In this document: piece after piece, positions 23,830 to 42,878 of the stretch
Position numbering within the stretch: position 1 is the stretch's first letter
Layout of the letters: the number at the start of each line of letters is the position of its first letter
Assembly (NCBI GenBank): GCA_012934845.2
Contig: WNNJ02000901.1
Span: 124,001 to 188,000, forward strand
DNA length: 64,000 nt
From: Pomphorhynchus laevis
Lineage: Eukaryota; Acanthocephala; Palaeacanthocephala; Echinorhynchida; Pomphorhynchidae
Reading direction: 5' to 3'
The notes under the pieces: generated by a model
What the model saw: the letters and a program-made list of their open reading frames with translations, nothing else
Told to the model about the DNA's origin: nothing
Database searches by the model: none
Translations under genes and position numbers: made by a program

Positions 23830-24345
23830 TATCGCTTCAAACGAGTGCTAAATTGAATGACAAAACATTCTCATAATTTTCTATTTTGATCGTGACGTTC
23901 ATTATAAAGAGATAAAACAAAGTATGAAGACACAATGGTAGTTTTAGTTGGATACAGCAATCGTTATTGCGTCACATGAGTGCTAAATTGTATGATAAAA
24001 CTCATATTTTAAATTTTATAGGTTATTTTGAATCATGTTTATTATATCAATAACCATGAAGTAGATTTTAATAATACCAATATGCTTGAAACTGAGGTTG
24101 TTTTCGTCGAAAGATATTGGAATCGATTCACATCAATGCTACAGTGGAAAGGATGCAAGATAATAAGTCTAGCTATATTTTAAAAATATCAAATGATTGC
24201 AACATTTGTGAAAGTCTTAAATTCTTCCTGAATTGTACGTACTTATCTGAGAGGTTTCAATGTTTGTATCTCATTTTAAAGAGATAAAATAAAACATTTA
24301 GGCACGTTATTGTGCCAAATGAGTGCTAAATTGCATTATAAATTA
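23830..24345 (+). repeat. Diverged tandem repeat
   Basis: The block GAGTGCTAAATTG followed by ATGA.AAAA occurs at about 23842, 23980 and 24325. AAAGAGATAAAA precedes it at about 23906 and 24278. No coding potential is evident. Confidence 0.45.
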
Positions 24346-24499
24346 CGTTTAATAAAAATAAAGAAAATATAAATATGTTCGTTCGAATGTCGTAAGATTT
24401 AATTTTAAACAACTTGACAAAAAAGAGCTAATTGCTCTTTTATCCTTAAATAATCTAGTTTCTTGAATCTTTAACGAGATTGAAAGATTTGTAAAAATT

Positions 24500-24569
24500 A
24501 AGCAAATCGAGAGAAGTCAATGTAAATTCGTAGCAATAAAATTTTACATTAACTTCTCTCGATTTGCTT
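24500..24569. repeat. Inverted repeat with 27-base arms
   Basis: AAGCAAATCGAGAGAAGT and the following bases (24500-24526) pair with 24543-24569 with one mismatch, around a 16-base loop. TGAAAGATT-GTAAAA occurs on both outer sides (about 24481 and 24602), possibly an enlarged target duplication. It lies about 200 bases past the coaBC stop codon. Confidence 0.6.
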
Positions 24570-24770
24570 TATTTTTAAAAGCAATGGAGTCTGCTGACAA
24601 TGAAAGATTCGTAAAATATTTTTTTATAAAAAAGTAAACAGACCAGTTTAAATATCCATGGAATGTCTTTAGCCAAAATACAACAGGGTCTAAAGTTAAA
24701 AGCATGATAATATGAACTTGTTGATTTTATGGCATATATTTAAAATTTTATGTTTAAAACACCTTCATTA

Positions 24771-26039
24771 CTAAGAAGGTATATTATTTTGGCATCTTTT
24801 TGCTATTACTTCAAACAATTGATATGCCAATGTCTCTTTACTACCAGATATTGTAGTCTGATAATTTTGATCTATTAAAATCAATTCATTAAAATCGCTA
24901 TCGAAACCATATTTTGAATTAACTGAGCAATCATTTGCACATATCATATCTACACCCTTGCTGTATAATTTTTTTCTAGCGTTTTCCTCTATATTTGTAG
25001 TATCTGCGGCAAACCCAACTACCATGGATAGACGACTTAGTGATTCCTTCATCTTGGCAACATTTGCTATTATATCAGGGTTTGCTTCGAATTCAACAGT
25101 CATTGAATTTTGCCCGTCAACTTTTTTTATTTTCTGTTCATCATATTTAGCAGGCCTAAAGTCAACAACTGCTGCACAACCAATGAACACATCACAATTC
25201 GATAAATTATCCATAACTTCTTTTTGCATATCAATAGCTGAAGTTACATGTCTTACTAACAAATTATCCTTGCAATTGATCAGACTCGTAGGCATTTCAG
25301 CTGTACAAGGTCCTGAAATTAAAACTACGTTGGCTCCTAAATGCAACGCAGCACTTGCCAAAGCATATCCCATTTTTCCCGAACTTCTATTAGATATAAA
25401 TCTAACGGGGTCAAGAAACTCTCTAGTTGGTCCACATGTAATAATGACCATTTTTCCCGTAAGTAATGCATCCCGTCCAGTGAATATTGTGATATTTTGT
25501 TTTTCATTTAGTACATTTACAATGTAACTTACAATATCAATAGGTTCAGACATTCTACCTAATCCATATTCTCCACATGCTTGATTTCCGCAAGCTGGTC
25601 CGCAGATATAGATCGACCGACTTTTTAGTATAGATATATTGTGTTGTGTAGCAGGGTTATTGTACATCAATGTGTTCATACTAGGGCAGCATACAATTGG
25701 ACTTTTACTGGCTAGAATAGTACATGTGATAATATCATCCGCAAATCCATGAGCTATTTTGGCAATAATGTTGGCCGTGGCTGGTGAAACCACAATAATA
25801 TCTGACCATCTAGCAAATTCAATATGTTCCATAGATGACCATAATTCCGATTTACTGGCTGGAATAAGACGATTGGATAGATTGGACATTACCAAATTAC
25901 TCACAAAATGCCGAGCGGACTCAGTCATCACAACTTGGACTTTGGCCTCATTTTTGACAAGTAATCTACATAATTCCGGGCATTTATATGCCGCTATACC
26001 TCCTGTTATAGCCAATAAGATATTCTTGTTTTTAAGCAT
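24771..26039 (-). CDS. coaBC: Bacterial-type bifunctional phosphopantothenoylcysteine decarboxylase / phosphopantothenate-cysteine ligase
   Basis: Couples 4'-phosphopantothenate to cysteine and decarboxylates the product to 4'-phosphopantetheine, on the way to coenzyme A. An intron-free frame of 422 codons, the usual length for bacterial CoaBC (Dfp). Residues 5-175 form the flavin-dependent CoaC part: ITGGIAAYK, His72 in MEHIE, Asn122 in PSMN, Cys155 in NQACGEYGLGRM. Residues 190-415 form CoaB: GPTREFLDPVR, Asn217 in ISNRSSGKMG, FIGCAAVVDFRPA, the KIKK lysines at 303-306, ANPDI and VVGFAADT. All family catalytic residues I can check are present. FIGCAA and DMICAND recall gammaproteobacterial versions. 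Animals normally have two separate, differently built enzymes. The frame is open 30 codons further upstream, but the Met at 26039 fits the family and follows a splice acceptor. The end is TAG TAA TGA in a row. I infer transfer from a bacterium into this genome. Confidence 0.93.
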   Translation of the reverse strand: MLKNKNILLAITGGIAAYKCPELCRLLVKNEAKVQVVMTESARHFVSNLVMSNLSNRLIPASKSELWSSMEHIEFARWSDIIVVSPATANIIAKIAHGFADDIITCTILASKSPIVCCPSMNTLMYNNPATQHNISILKSRSIYICGPACGNQACGEYGLGRMSEPIDIVSYIVNVLNEKQNITIFTGRDALLTGKMVIITCGPTREFLDPVRFISNRSSGKMGYALASAALHLGANVVLISGPCTAEMPTSLINCKDNLLVRHVTSAIDMQKEVMDNLSNCDVFIGCAAVVDFRPAKYDEQKIKKVDGQNSMTVEFEANPDIIANVAKMKESLSRLSMVVGFAADTTNIEENARKKLYSKGVDMICANDCSVNSKYGFDSDFNELILIDQNYQTTISGSKETLAYQLFEVIAKRCQNNIPS

Positions 26040-26045
26040 ATTTAT

Positions 26046-26060
26046 CTGTAAATAGACAAC
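26046..26060 (-). promoter_or_regulatory. Candidate splice acceptor in the coaBC 5' leader
   Basis: The minus strand reads GTTGTCTATTTACAG, a good pyrimidine tract and AG, followed by ATAAAT and the coaBC ATG. A possible donor, ACG|GTGAGC, lies near 26354. This would give the bacterial gene a eukaryotic 5'UTR intron or a trans-splice site. No transcript evidence is available here. Confidence 0.45.
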
Positions 26061-26129
26061 ATTTAAAATTTTCTCAATACAATCAATTTGATGAAACAAA
26101 AATGTTATTTGCACTTTTGTGTTGATCAT

Positions 26130-26685
26130 ATGTGATTGATAATTAAGTTTTCAATGATTTCATTAAAAATAAACGTTGAATAAATTTCCAAAGGAGCAAA
26201 GCTATAGAAATTCATTAGAACAATAAACAATTTGTTATGAATCATTGTTTCAATTTTTAAAAGAATTACACGTAACTATAACGTACTCATTATTAAAAAT
26301 CATGTAATCACTTTTACTGCTACACTATCCGCAAAATCAAATTTAGAAAGCTCACCGTAAAAGGATTGATGGATGTGAGGATATGTAGTCATAGGTTGTA
26401 AATTTGAATACCATCAACATAATATCCGTTTATGGTTTCAATATTATCCGCATATATACGGATGAGTTTCGAAATAACCTTTATTATCTTTTCAGTTATA
26501 TATATAATCTAAAGTTAACAAGTTATAAATAAAATAAATATACAAAACCACAAACAAATCAAGTAAACATCATGCAAAAGTCAAATTCATAATAATCAAT
26601 ATTATATCAATCACCACATCGGTAAAAGTTTTCCAAGTAGGCTGGTGATTTTTTATTTCTTATTGGGCATCTTTTTATATTCCCA
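26130..26685. other. coaBC upstream region
   Basis: AT-rich DNA with no open frame of note. It should hold the coaBC promoter and any first exon, but I cannot place a start site. Confidence 0.35.
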
Positions 26686-26689
26686 GGCT

Positions 26690-29600
26690 CCAAAGTTTCT
26701 GAAAGCGGTAATCCGGATGATAGATTGTCTAATTCTCCATGTATCGCATCAATCGAGCTCGGATTTTTAATCGATGTTTGACATAAACTCGTATCTTAAA
26801 TCAATCTTTAGATTCTCTTACGTCGATATCTACTGATCTGTGACTAGAACAAGGAGCGAGTTGCTTAATTGGTACTCAGGCCGTTTTGCCGTTTTCAAAA
26901 GATACGGTAGCATAGTTATAATTTGCGTTAATTATATCAACTTACTTGACACGATCATCGTATTTTGATTATCGTCAAAAATCTTTAAGCAAGACTCGAC
27001 CTTGTTCACATAGCCAATAAGGCAGAGTGATTACATAGGCGAATCTTATGTTAAATGTAAATAGTCGAGCATGATGAGTGGTATTGGTAGTAGTGCATAA
27101 TAAACTACGAATTGAATTCAATGGAAAAGACATAAAACTTGTGTTATTCGTCTATATTCACTTGATATTCACGCATATCGAGATCAACACATTTTTAAAT
27201 TGTATCATTAAATCTTTAATATTGCCCATTACCGCTAGGATTATACAGGGGTCGTATACGAGGAAATCCCTTTGTTTCGACTAAGAAAATTGCGAATTTC
27301 TCGTATCAAAAAACTGTTGCTTTATCAGAGTGAATACTTGATGGAGCGTCAAATAAATGAAATAGTTCCACGTAAACAGTTGATAACTATAATTGCACTT
27401 GTGCATTTACAAGGCCAAGCTCAAGGAAATTGACTATATTCGTCGACAGCTGTAAACATATAACGGCAAGTTGAAGTACAAGGAATATGACCTTTGAAGT
27501 CCACTGATATACGTTCCATTGGCTGAGTCGACTTTATCAATTTAGCATTAGGTGGCTTCTAAATGAAAGGCTTGACTTTCGAACAAATTTCACATCGTGA
27601 AGTCATTTCGCGGATTAAATTAATCGAAAAAGGGAGATTGTGAGATCTTGCATAATGCCACAAGCGTTTTTTCCAGAGCGACACAGTGGACTATGTAACT
27701 TGCGTAGTTCAGATGTTTTTTATGAATCGCAACATATTAAAAACGGAAGAAAGCTCAGCCGCGACTTTTCGAATGTCCGGTTTGAAATATATGTCAAAAG
27801 GGAATTCCGATAACTCAAGTCGCCAACGTTGCAGTTTGTCATTATCGATAGTATTTTTATATTGTTTGAGAATACATATGAAAATGATCTTTGATCCGTC
27901 ATAATTTTAAAATGTCTACCAATTAGATAATTTTCGCCTTAAATTTTCGACGATTGCCAAAGCTTCTAGTGCTACAAAGGATTGGCGCTTTTCATGTTTA
28001 GATAATACCCGAGAGATAAAACACAACCGGACGGCCATCCTGACTAATGTACCGGATAAAGCAAGTCGAGAAGCATTTGTTTCGGCAACGAAATGTGAAT
28101 TCTCTAAAATGGCAATTTTACATGTCTGAGCTAACGTAGCTTTTAAGTCATCGAATGATTTTAAGGATTCATCTGACAGCGGAAAATACCGTGTTTCAGC
28201 AATTGGTCGAACACAGGCAGAAAATGTTCGTATCTACTGAAATAATAAGTGAACATACCTATAATTCTTACAAGACCTTTTTCTCATTTGGAGGTTCCAT
28301 TAGCAATAAAGTTTCCATTCTATCAGGATCAAGTTGAATAATACCATCACTTATAAGATAACCAAGCATTTTTATTGAGTTAGAGTAACCTTTAAATTTA
28401 TCAGTATTTAAAGTAAGATTTTACTTAGTTATCATCTCCATGAATCTTTTATAGTTTATATCATAATCTTCTTTAGTAACACCAGAAATAACCACATCAT
28501 CTAGGTATGCCAATTCACCTTGAAGCTTCTCTTCTCTAACCAACGTACCCATAATTCGCTGATATGTGGAGATATCATTAGTTAAACCAAAATGTATCCT
28601 TTTATTATAATAAAGTAACCCGCTACCTTCAAATCTCTCTATTTTGATGTTGCAGTGGTATTTGATTATAAGACGATTTTTAGTCTGAAGAGCTAAAAAA
28701 TCATATTTAAAGATTTTGCCAATTAAATCGTAGGTTCTTGGTGAAGGATATTATTATATTTTCGACAACAAAAAGAGCTTGAACAGCTCGAACATGTTGG
28801 TTCACAACAGGGAAAACAGAAGAAAAATAAAAAAAATCAAATCAAATAAAAAAACATAATAATGTGCAATTCAGTCATGACGACAACGCATCCTGAGGTG
28901 ATTTCGCGACCGTCGTTTAAAACTCCCCTGGTTACCATTTACCGTCACATCGGGTATACCATTCCAGATAGGTACAATTCTATCATGGATTGTTGATATT
29001 CGTTTATTACAGGCTTGTCTTCTCTTTAGCATATAGTTATGACCACGTAGGCGATCGTTGGTTCTTAGCTCAAACGTGTCCTTGCAACAGTGGCCTGGGG
29101 TGGTCAAGCAACTCCACACGAACATCATATCATTAAATTTTAGTGAAATTTTCACTGGGGGAAAGTCAAGACAGTGCAGGCGTTCCTCATAAGGTAACGA
29201 ACGTATGGACCGCACTAAATGTGTGCACCGACGGAGAATGCGTTCGTAAGCGTCCAGTTCAAGCTGGAATTGAGGGTGAGCAACGACGGACCCATACAGC
29301 ATGTGTGGGAGGATTGCGCATTGGTAAAGGGTACGCAATCCCACACAATCAAGATGACCGAACACCCTGCTTACTAGACTGAGGAGGCGAACGTACTTGC
29401 TTACAACATGATCGACATGAGAGCGGAATCCTTAGTCACTAGTTACAATCACACACAGGTCCGACATTTGCGAGACCTTTACAATCTGACAGCCATCAAT
29501 TCGGTAGCTACCACTGAAGGTCTCTTTTCCAATATGTATGTGGGAACATTTTGCAGGGTTCACTTTGAGTCCGACAGCATTACACCATCGAGAAACCATC

Positions 29601-32600
29601 TCGACATCTTTCTGGAGTATAGTTACATCACTGGGACTATTCAATGAACGCCATATTTTGAGGTCGTCAGCGTACAGAAGACACTGTGAATTTATGACAG
29701 AAGGGAGTGAGTTGATGTAGACGTTGAAGAGTAGTGGGCTGATTACACACCCCTGAGGAACCCCTACAAGCATAGGACGCCATTCAGACAAGACACCGCC
29801 GAACTTGACTGCGAAGAAACGAGATGTTATTAATGAATGCAGCCATCTATGGATAGGACCTCTGATACCGTAGTGCCAAAGTGCTGAGAGTAGAATGTCA
29901 TGTTTCACACAGTCGAAGGCTTTAGACAGATCAAAGAAAAGCACATCGAGTTCAACACCTGATCGCATGGAATCAGCTTAACTGTGTCTTGATGTTGCAA
30001 GATTGGTGATCGTAGATCTGTTCTTCCTGAAGCCATGTTGTACATCACTGAATATATTGAGACTTTCAAGGTGGAAACGGAGAGCTTTATCAATTAGTTT
30101 TTCGAGAACTTTACAAGCCACACAAGTGAGACTGATAGGTCGGTAATTATTCACAGAAGTACGTTCGCCCTTCTTGAACAGTGGAAGAACCAAAGACTTC
30201 TTCCAGTCATTAGGAAGTATGCCGCTAGATATCGAGCACTGAAATAATTGAAAAAGCGGTCTACATAAGACATCAGCTGATTCATAAAAAAGTAAGGGAG
30301 GCAGTCTGTCAGGACCAGCAGCAAGTGAATTCGGCAGCTGTCTCATGTAACACGTCTCGTTCGCTGAAATCAAATACGCATGATCTATGATTCGGGAGAC
30401 TAGAGGACCGGGTATAGTTGGAAGACGAAGGGACCTCGGATGCGATATTTGAGTAGTGAATACTCAATTCCTCTGCTATGAGCTTCGGGTCATTCAGAAT
30501 TGTCCCTTGTACGTTGGCTAGACATGGAATTATATTTCCGGGCTTCAGATGGGACCTGAGATGTTTGAAGAAACGGGATGAGTTGCCCACGCAACAGCGA
30601 AAGAGGGAATCGATGAAATGTTTGCGCTTCGATCTTTTTAACGATGTTGCAAAGTTTCCTGCCTGTTTGTACAGTCGGTATGAACAATGGCCATTTTTAA
30701 ATTCTTGGAATTTGCGGTCACGTAACTTTATGGCACTGTTGACCTGACGATCAATCCAGGGTGGACGAGTGGCAACACTAGAGGATCGTTTAACCGGGCT
30801 ATGATAGCTAATGGCAGCCTGTAGAGTACACTTGAAAAAATCCCATGCAAACTCAATTCCGTGTAGTGAGGGATCTGGCCATACTACTCGGAACAGCGAC
30901 TCTCTCAGTTTATCATAGTCGGTTTTGTGCATATTTAAGGAGTGGCATGAAGTGCCACTCCTTAAATATGACCGAATGGATAGAAGACGGTGATCGCTGC
31001 AGCCGAGGAGGAAAGTACTCTATAAGATTCACCAGATGCTCACTACTAGAGAGGCATAGATCTAAAATGAACGACTTGATCCTCGAACACGAGTGAATTC
31101 CCTTACATGCTGAGTAAGGTCGAGAAAGATGAAGGTATCTAATAAGCTTGAAGAGTTGACTTCACAACGAGAAGTAGGGATCATCAAGTTCCAATCGATG
31201 TGCGGCATATTGAAGTCGCCCAGAATCAATGTAGGTGAACCAGATGATGCATGTATGAGTAATGAATTGCAAATATCGGAGACGGGCGACGAAGGAGGGC
31301 GATAGAACAGGATTATAGTGAAGGCACCAATTGCAGTGTCCCTAGAAGTGGCCCACAGAAAGTAAGAGATGATATCTTGCCCACACGAAGACTCAATAGT
31401 TTTGAAAAATAGGGGATCTTTAGCATAAAGAACGACGCCACCGCCACTGGATGATAGTCGGTCTGCGCGTAAGTGTGTATATCCATCGAGTGCTATTTCA
31501 CCATCTAGAATATCTGGGTGGAACCACGTTTCAGTGATAGCAATGATGTCTGGCTGAAGTTTGGATGACCTTAAACGTAATTCGTCGATTTTATTGCATA
31601 AACTGAGAGCATTCAAATAAACAATGTGAAGTTTATGGCAATGAGTACTAGACTATGGATGCCTTGGTGGGTCGACCACAATAATATAGCGTGAATTGTT
31701 CACATAGAAGAAACGCTCGTTGCGGTAGTGACGGAGAGATGAGAAAGGGCAGCACCAGGTGAAACCGGGTTGGGTTTTACGTGGAATGAGGTAGAAATTC
31801 TTCATCGCACCACCCGAAAATCCTTAATGGTTAAATTCGTATGACCAGCTTCGATTCTTCGACCCAACTCTAATTTAGCATCTCTTAACTTTAACCTGTC
31901 GTCATAAGAAAGGTCTCTAAGGATCCTAATAGGAGAGCCTTTCAGATGGTACTAACGTGAGACTATGGTGGCACAATCATCGCGCGAATGAAAAATCACT
32001 ATCAACAGCCTTGAACCTCCCTAGGACTTGCACTTCCCTAGTCTAAAGACATAGCGAACACGGACTTTCACTGAATTGGGAAGGCATGAGGAGACGACAT
32101 GAGAAAGAATCAATTTTACGGCCTGTACATCATGGTGGATTCTTTCCAAATGATTGAAGGACTTTGACTCAACTACATTTGCTAAAAGGAGAGCCTGAGA
32201 GCGATCGTAGGTACGCTTAGTGGCGCTCGATCTAGCAGGCAAACCAAATCCGTCGCACAAACTAGTCCCAGAATCAACAGGATCGGCGGGAGCTTTGTCC
32301 GTATTTTCGACCCCACTGAAGTGTGCCGTATTGTTTAAACGAGCATACAACCGTGGAAGCGAATTGCCCAAAGTTGTTCAGGCTGAGAGCCTTGCAGAAA
32401 AGTCTGGTGCTGGGGACTTGCAACTAATGTAAGGTAGAGAATTTTCGGCTGCATGCAAGGACAGCAGTGGAAAGTGTGTTGGTGGATCTGATGTTCGTGT
32501 TGCTCCGCCACTCGACGCATCATTAGAATCGTTCCGAAAGTCGTGAATTATGACTTTCTGGGCCGTTGTGTCTATCTTCGGCGCAACATCCTTTGATACA

Positions 32601-34350
32601 TTTGATGAATACGACTCGACATCCTGACCCCTTGGGATGGCGACACAAGAAATTTGCGGAGGAAGTACAATGCTCCTGTCTGGACATACTTGAGAATATT
32701 GTATTTTGTCGGTGTCAGGAGCTGCATTTCTCAATATTCTTGAACGACCACAACCTCTCGTCCAAATTCGAGTAGGGGTAATAGAATCGCGTACGCATAC
32801 CTGCTATTCACTCAATTGTCCGCCTAAAGCATCCACGACACTATTACCGCAACAAATATGGCTGTTGTTGATGGCCTCGCCAATCAGAGTATTTTCTAAA
32901 TTTGGCATCTTTACGGAATTCCGAGTAGCCTCAATTCCACGCTAATCACAGGTGGCAATTGACATGGAGCGTGGCCTGGTAGGAACTATTTTATTCACAG
33001 ATGTAGACGGTGCAGATTCGACATTATATATGTCGGCTGTAAGCGGGAAGGCATCATCGGTTGTCTTAGGCAATAGCCTATCGGTCTTTAGAAGCTGAAT
33101 ATCAGCTTTACCACGTGGCGGGCGCAATATGACCACTGAGCAAAAACCATAGAGGAATTCCTCATCACTGTCAATGGATTGATGATATAGTATGGACAAA
33201 GTAGTCCAACGCTGACAGTCGGTTGCGTCGCATGCGACTTGAACCTCTCTATACTCAGTTGTGAGATCGTGAGGATTAGGCATCGGTTCAGTTAAGGTAG
33301 TACTTCCAGACTTACGTTTTCGTCGACCCATTTGTCATTCGTTGTAAGTAGTTATGTAAGTTTAATTAACCAATTATTGTAGTTAAATTGTATGAATATT
33401 AGATTGTAATTTGCTTGAACAGTTGTAAATTTTCTTTCAGTTGTAAATTATGATCGTTGAAATATCGGACAGTGTTTTCTGGAATTGTTCTTCTGAAATT
33501 GATTTTTTCAAATCGATTGTCTGAAATTCTTCTTCTTATATCTATCCAGAATTGTGAATTTGTTAATAGTTCGTGAATAATCCACTACCATACGATGCTT
33601 ATCATTTCCATTAGTAACAATAAGAGCTTGTGCTCGCAAAGTAGAATAACTATGTTCGATGATACATTCACGCAGCAACCTTTTAATTTCCTCTTTGATA
33701 AATGAGCCATGGTGTTTGGCGTATGGACTGGGTTTGAATTGATTTACAATTAGGTGAAAGAGAGTGAAATGAGCTCAGATAGGACAAATGACAAGAACAC
33801 TGAAGATGTTTGTAAACAAGTAGAATTCTTAGCGCCTCTAAATGTATTTTCAAATCTAGAAAGCGCGAGAGAAATAAATGATCAAGTACAACATCAGTAT
33901 GCGAATCCAATACCAACAAATTCACATTTTTAATGGTTTAATTCTGAAATAAAATAAATTCACCAGCACTCTCGGTATCAATTAAAGCGTTGAGTGTGAT
34001 CCCATTTATTTTAAATGATATTATTACTTTATTCAATGAAGGTTTTATTGTATCTCAGGAAATGATAGCCAAATCTACATCATTTAGATTACGCTTGCTT
34101 GAGAAAGTGGGAGTTCGACACACTAGCGTAGTGACTAAGTAGTGACCTTATCAAACAAGCGGGACAATTGATTCCAGCATGTCGTACACCTCCACAGAAA
34201 TAACATTTGTGTTAAATGGAAGACATTTTGGATATATCTTGTCGCGCCGTGTCGGATATATTAATCGATTCATCCAATTGCCAAGAATAAAATTCATATA
34301 ATTGTAAGTCGTTTTTTAACTCTGATTTTCAATCGTTCGACATCGCTTGG
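26690..34350 (-). mobile_element. Ty3/Gypsy retrotransposon fossil, split by a LINE
   Basis: Minus-strand remains of gag-pol occur in the usual Ty3/Gypsy order: a CCHC zinc knuckle (about 34160-34210), aspartic protease (about 33960-34010), reverse transcriptase in two parts on either side of the LINE (33560-33710 and 28430-28740, with the AYLDD box), RNase H (about 27930-28400) and integrase with its zinc-binding and core regions (about 26850-27720). It is old and broken in many places. I did not find clear LTRs. The LINE at 28770-33470 was inserted later, in the same orientation. Confidence 0.75.
28770..33470 (-). mobile_element. CR1-type LINE, near full length, degraded
   Basis: Minus strand. 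A first ORF region (33331-32021) encodes a basic start (MGRRKRKSGS) and SQALLLANVVESKSFNHLER. ORF2 then has an apurinic endonuclease domain (31616-31062: IAITETWF, GYTHLRADR, GGGVVLY, YRPP, LGDFNMPHIDW), linker LDLCLSSSEHLV and SDHRLLSIRS (frame broken), reverse transcriptase (30380-29430: GPDRLPPLLF, NYRPISLT, FYDLSKAFDCVKHD... as LFFDLSKAFDCVKHD, GVPQGCVISPLLFN, LLYADDLK) and a conserved C-terminus (29365-28871: RGHNYMLKRRQACNKRI, IVPIWNGIP). Several frameshifts and stops separate these parts. The domain order and motifs fit the CR1 clade. It sits inside the Ty3/Gypsy fossil. Confidence 0.85.
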
Positions 34351-34443
34351 ATTCTTTTTGCGGTTGTGTAGTTAGATAACTGAAACTTTTGAATAGCTGA
34401 AATAATTTTAAAATAAAACAAACTATATTGTTTAAATAATTCA

Positions 34444-34690
34444 CTATCTAAAAATTGCTTGTTCATTGTAAAACAAATATGATATTGTAAAGGATGCAAG
34501 AGTGGCATTTTTGTATTTACAAAATTGGAAAATCTTGTGCCTTAATGCCTTCTTTAAGTTGATTAATCTTTGTTCTTCAAATTCTGAGTTGAGTGGATAC
34601 TCAACGTCAAACGATGCATTATTGATCTTATAGTGACACTCGATATCATTCTTATTTATCACAAATATCTTGGCATAGCAAACAAAAACG
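34444..34690 (-). pseudogene. hAT-type transposase N-terminal fragment
   Basis: A 72-codon minus-strand frame reads CHYKINNASFDVEYP, then LINLKKALRHK, then NATLASFTISYLF. This resembles the N-terminal part of GTF2IRD2/ZBED-like hAT transposases (zinc finger His end, HASF..KYP, then LK..L and A..ASY.VAYLIAK). It is probably from the same superfamily as 17250-17800 but far from it, so it is a separate fragment. The similarity is short, so I am not certain. Confidence 0.5.
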
Positions 34691-35289
34691 TATCTTTAGT
34701 TTTTATAAAACAAAAATCATCTTCAAATTATTGTTAAAATTATTACAAATTATTTTTTATTTCGACAGTTCATCTATAGAGAGTAGAATAATAAAAATAA
34801 AATATAAAATAAAAAATCAATTCATTTATAAAAAGCTAAGTCAACTCAAAACATAATAAAAGTTTAATTATTCTTCCGTTATTTTAAAAATACAATAAAA
34901 TAGTGATAAAGAACATAATATACATATTAAAAAAATTTGTATTTAGATAATAGCTTATCAAACTATTAATTAATTGGATCGCCTTGGAGATATAGATAAG
35001 ACACAATATTTTTCCGTTTGCGGACACATATGAAGTCACGGGCCCGGGTATAAAAACACCTTATCTATAAAATTACCCACCTCATTTTGTCGTCGGAGCT
35101 CTTCTAAGACTGCAGGCTTACGATTTTCACCATTTTTGGTCTACATTAAAGTCATTTCCGTCTGCTTCATATAAATAGTCGACACCTTCCCACATTCCAT
35201 ACCTTTGAGTGTCATTGCTATGCTTGCTATTTCTGCTTGAATCCTTTTTTACTTGAAGTCTTGTCGGTTTTTGTAAATAATTTGTAGCT

Positions 35290-35435
35290 ACAGGGCCACA
35301 CTTATGAGGCTACCCTGTAGTGGTCGAAGCGCCCCATTGGGGGCTAGGCGTCTGGGGTAGGTGCATTCCGGGTTAAACTTCCCGACGAAGGCTGTAAAAA
35401 AGCATGTAGGGTTATACTTTCCGTGTCGTGTATAA
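35290..35435 (+). repeat. Repeat R, copy 1, with hammerhead-like fold
   Basis: GC-rich. It shares CATTCCGGGTTAAACTTCCC and GACGAAGG..GT.AAAAA.GCATG with the reverse complements of 46020-46120 and 46540-46640. At 35301-35346 it reads CTTATGA, stem GGCTAC with GTGGTC around CCTGTA, GAAG, then a strong hairpin GCCCC-ATT-GGGGGC. That order of parts is hammerhead-like, but with changed core bases. Confidence 0.55.
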
Positions 35436-36178
35436 TATTAAAAAAGTAAAGTTAATTTTTTCAAAACATTGTATGAATTTGTAATATACTAAATATTAGC
35501 GTCATGTTATTGTCAAACAAGATGAATTGTAAGCTACTTTTATTTAAATGTTGAAGTATTATGTATTAACAGTACATTATTCTGTTTGTAAACTTTTATT
35601 TAATTTTTAAATACTTGAAAATTAATCACCTAATTCATAGAAAATTAATTATGCCAATTTAATTACTTATAATTTTGTTATCAGTTTTATTATTTTGAAA
35701 ATTAGTTTAATTATATAATCATGTGTGCATAGGTTAAGATAAACATTTATATAATTATGATCACATATTAAGCTTAATTTAATTTGTAAAATAAAAAAAA
35801 AAAATTTTATTATTATATGGAAAATTAAAAACATCGCAACTGTAAGTTATATTAATTAACTGTACTTTATCAAATCTGTTAACCGACACGCAGTTTTAGG
35901 TGTATATTTTCAAAAAAATAAGGATTTAAAAGATGTCAAACGCTTTAAGCGAAGATATAATTCTAAGCCAAGCCAACTGTGTGGCGAGGCATAATTTGTT
36001 AAATATATAGAGAGAGATTTAAACGCGATATTCGTCAGTGAGACAATACGCTCTCGATCTGTCAATCTATACACGCGACAACATTTTTTCACGCACTATA
36101 ATTAAAATTGTAAAGCTAACAACGGAGAAGTTATTCAAATAAAACAGTAATAAAACACTAAACTGTAATTACTTAATA

Positions 36179-42878
<6,700 letters not shown>

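Noticed and set aside
24958-25527. 189-codon plus-strand frame, and a 98-codon one at 25759-26055
   Set aside because: Both are antisense shadows of coaBC.
30478-31096. Plus-strand frames of 80-90 codons
   Set aside because: Antisense to the CR1-type LINE ORF2.
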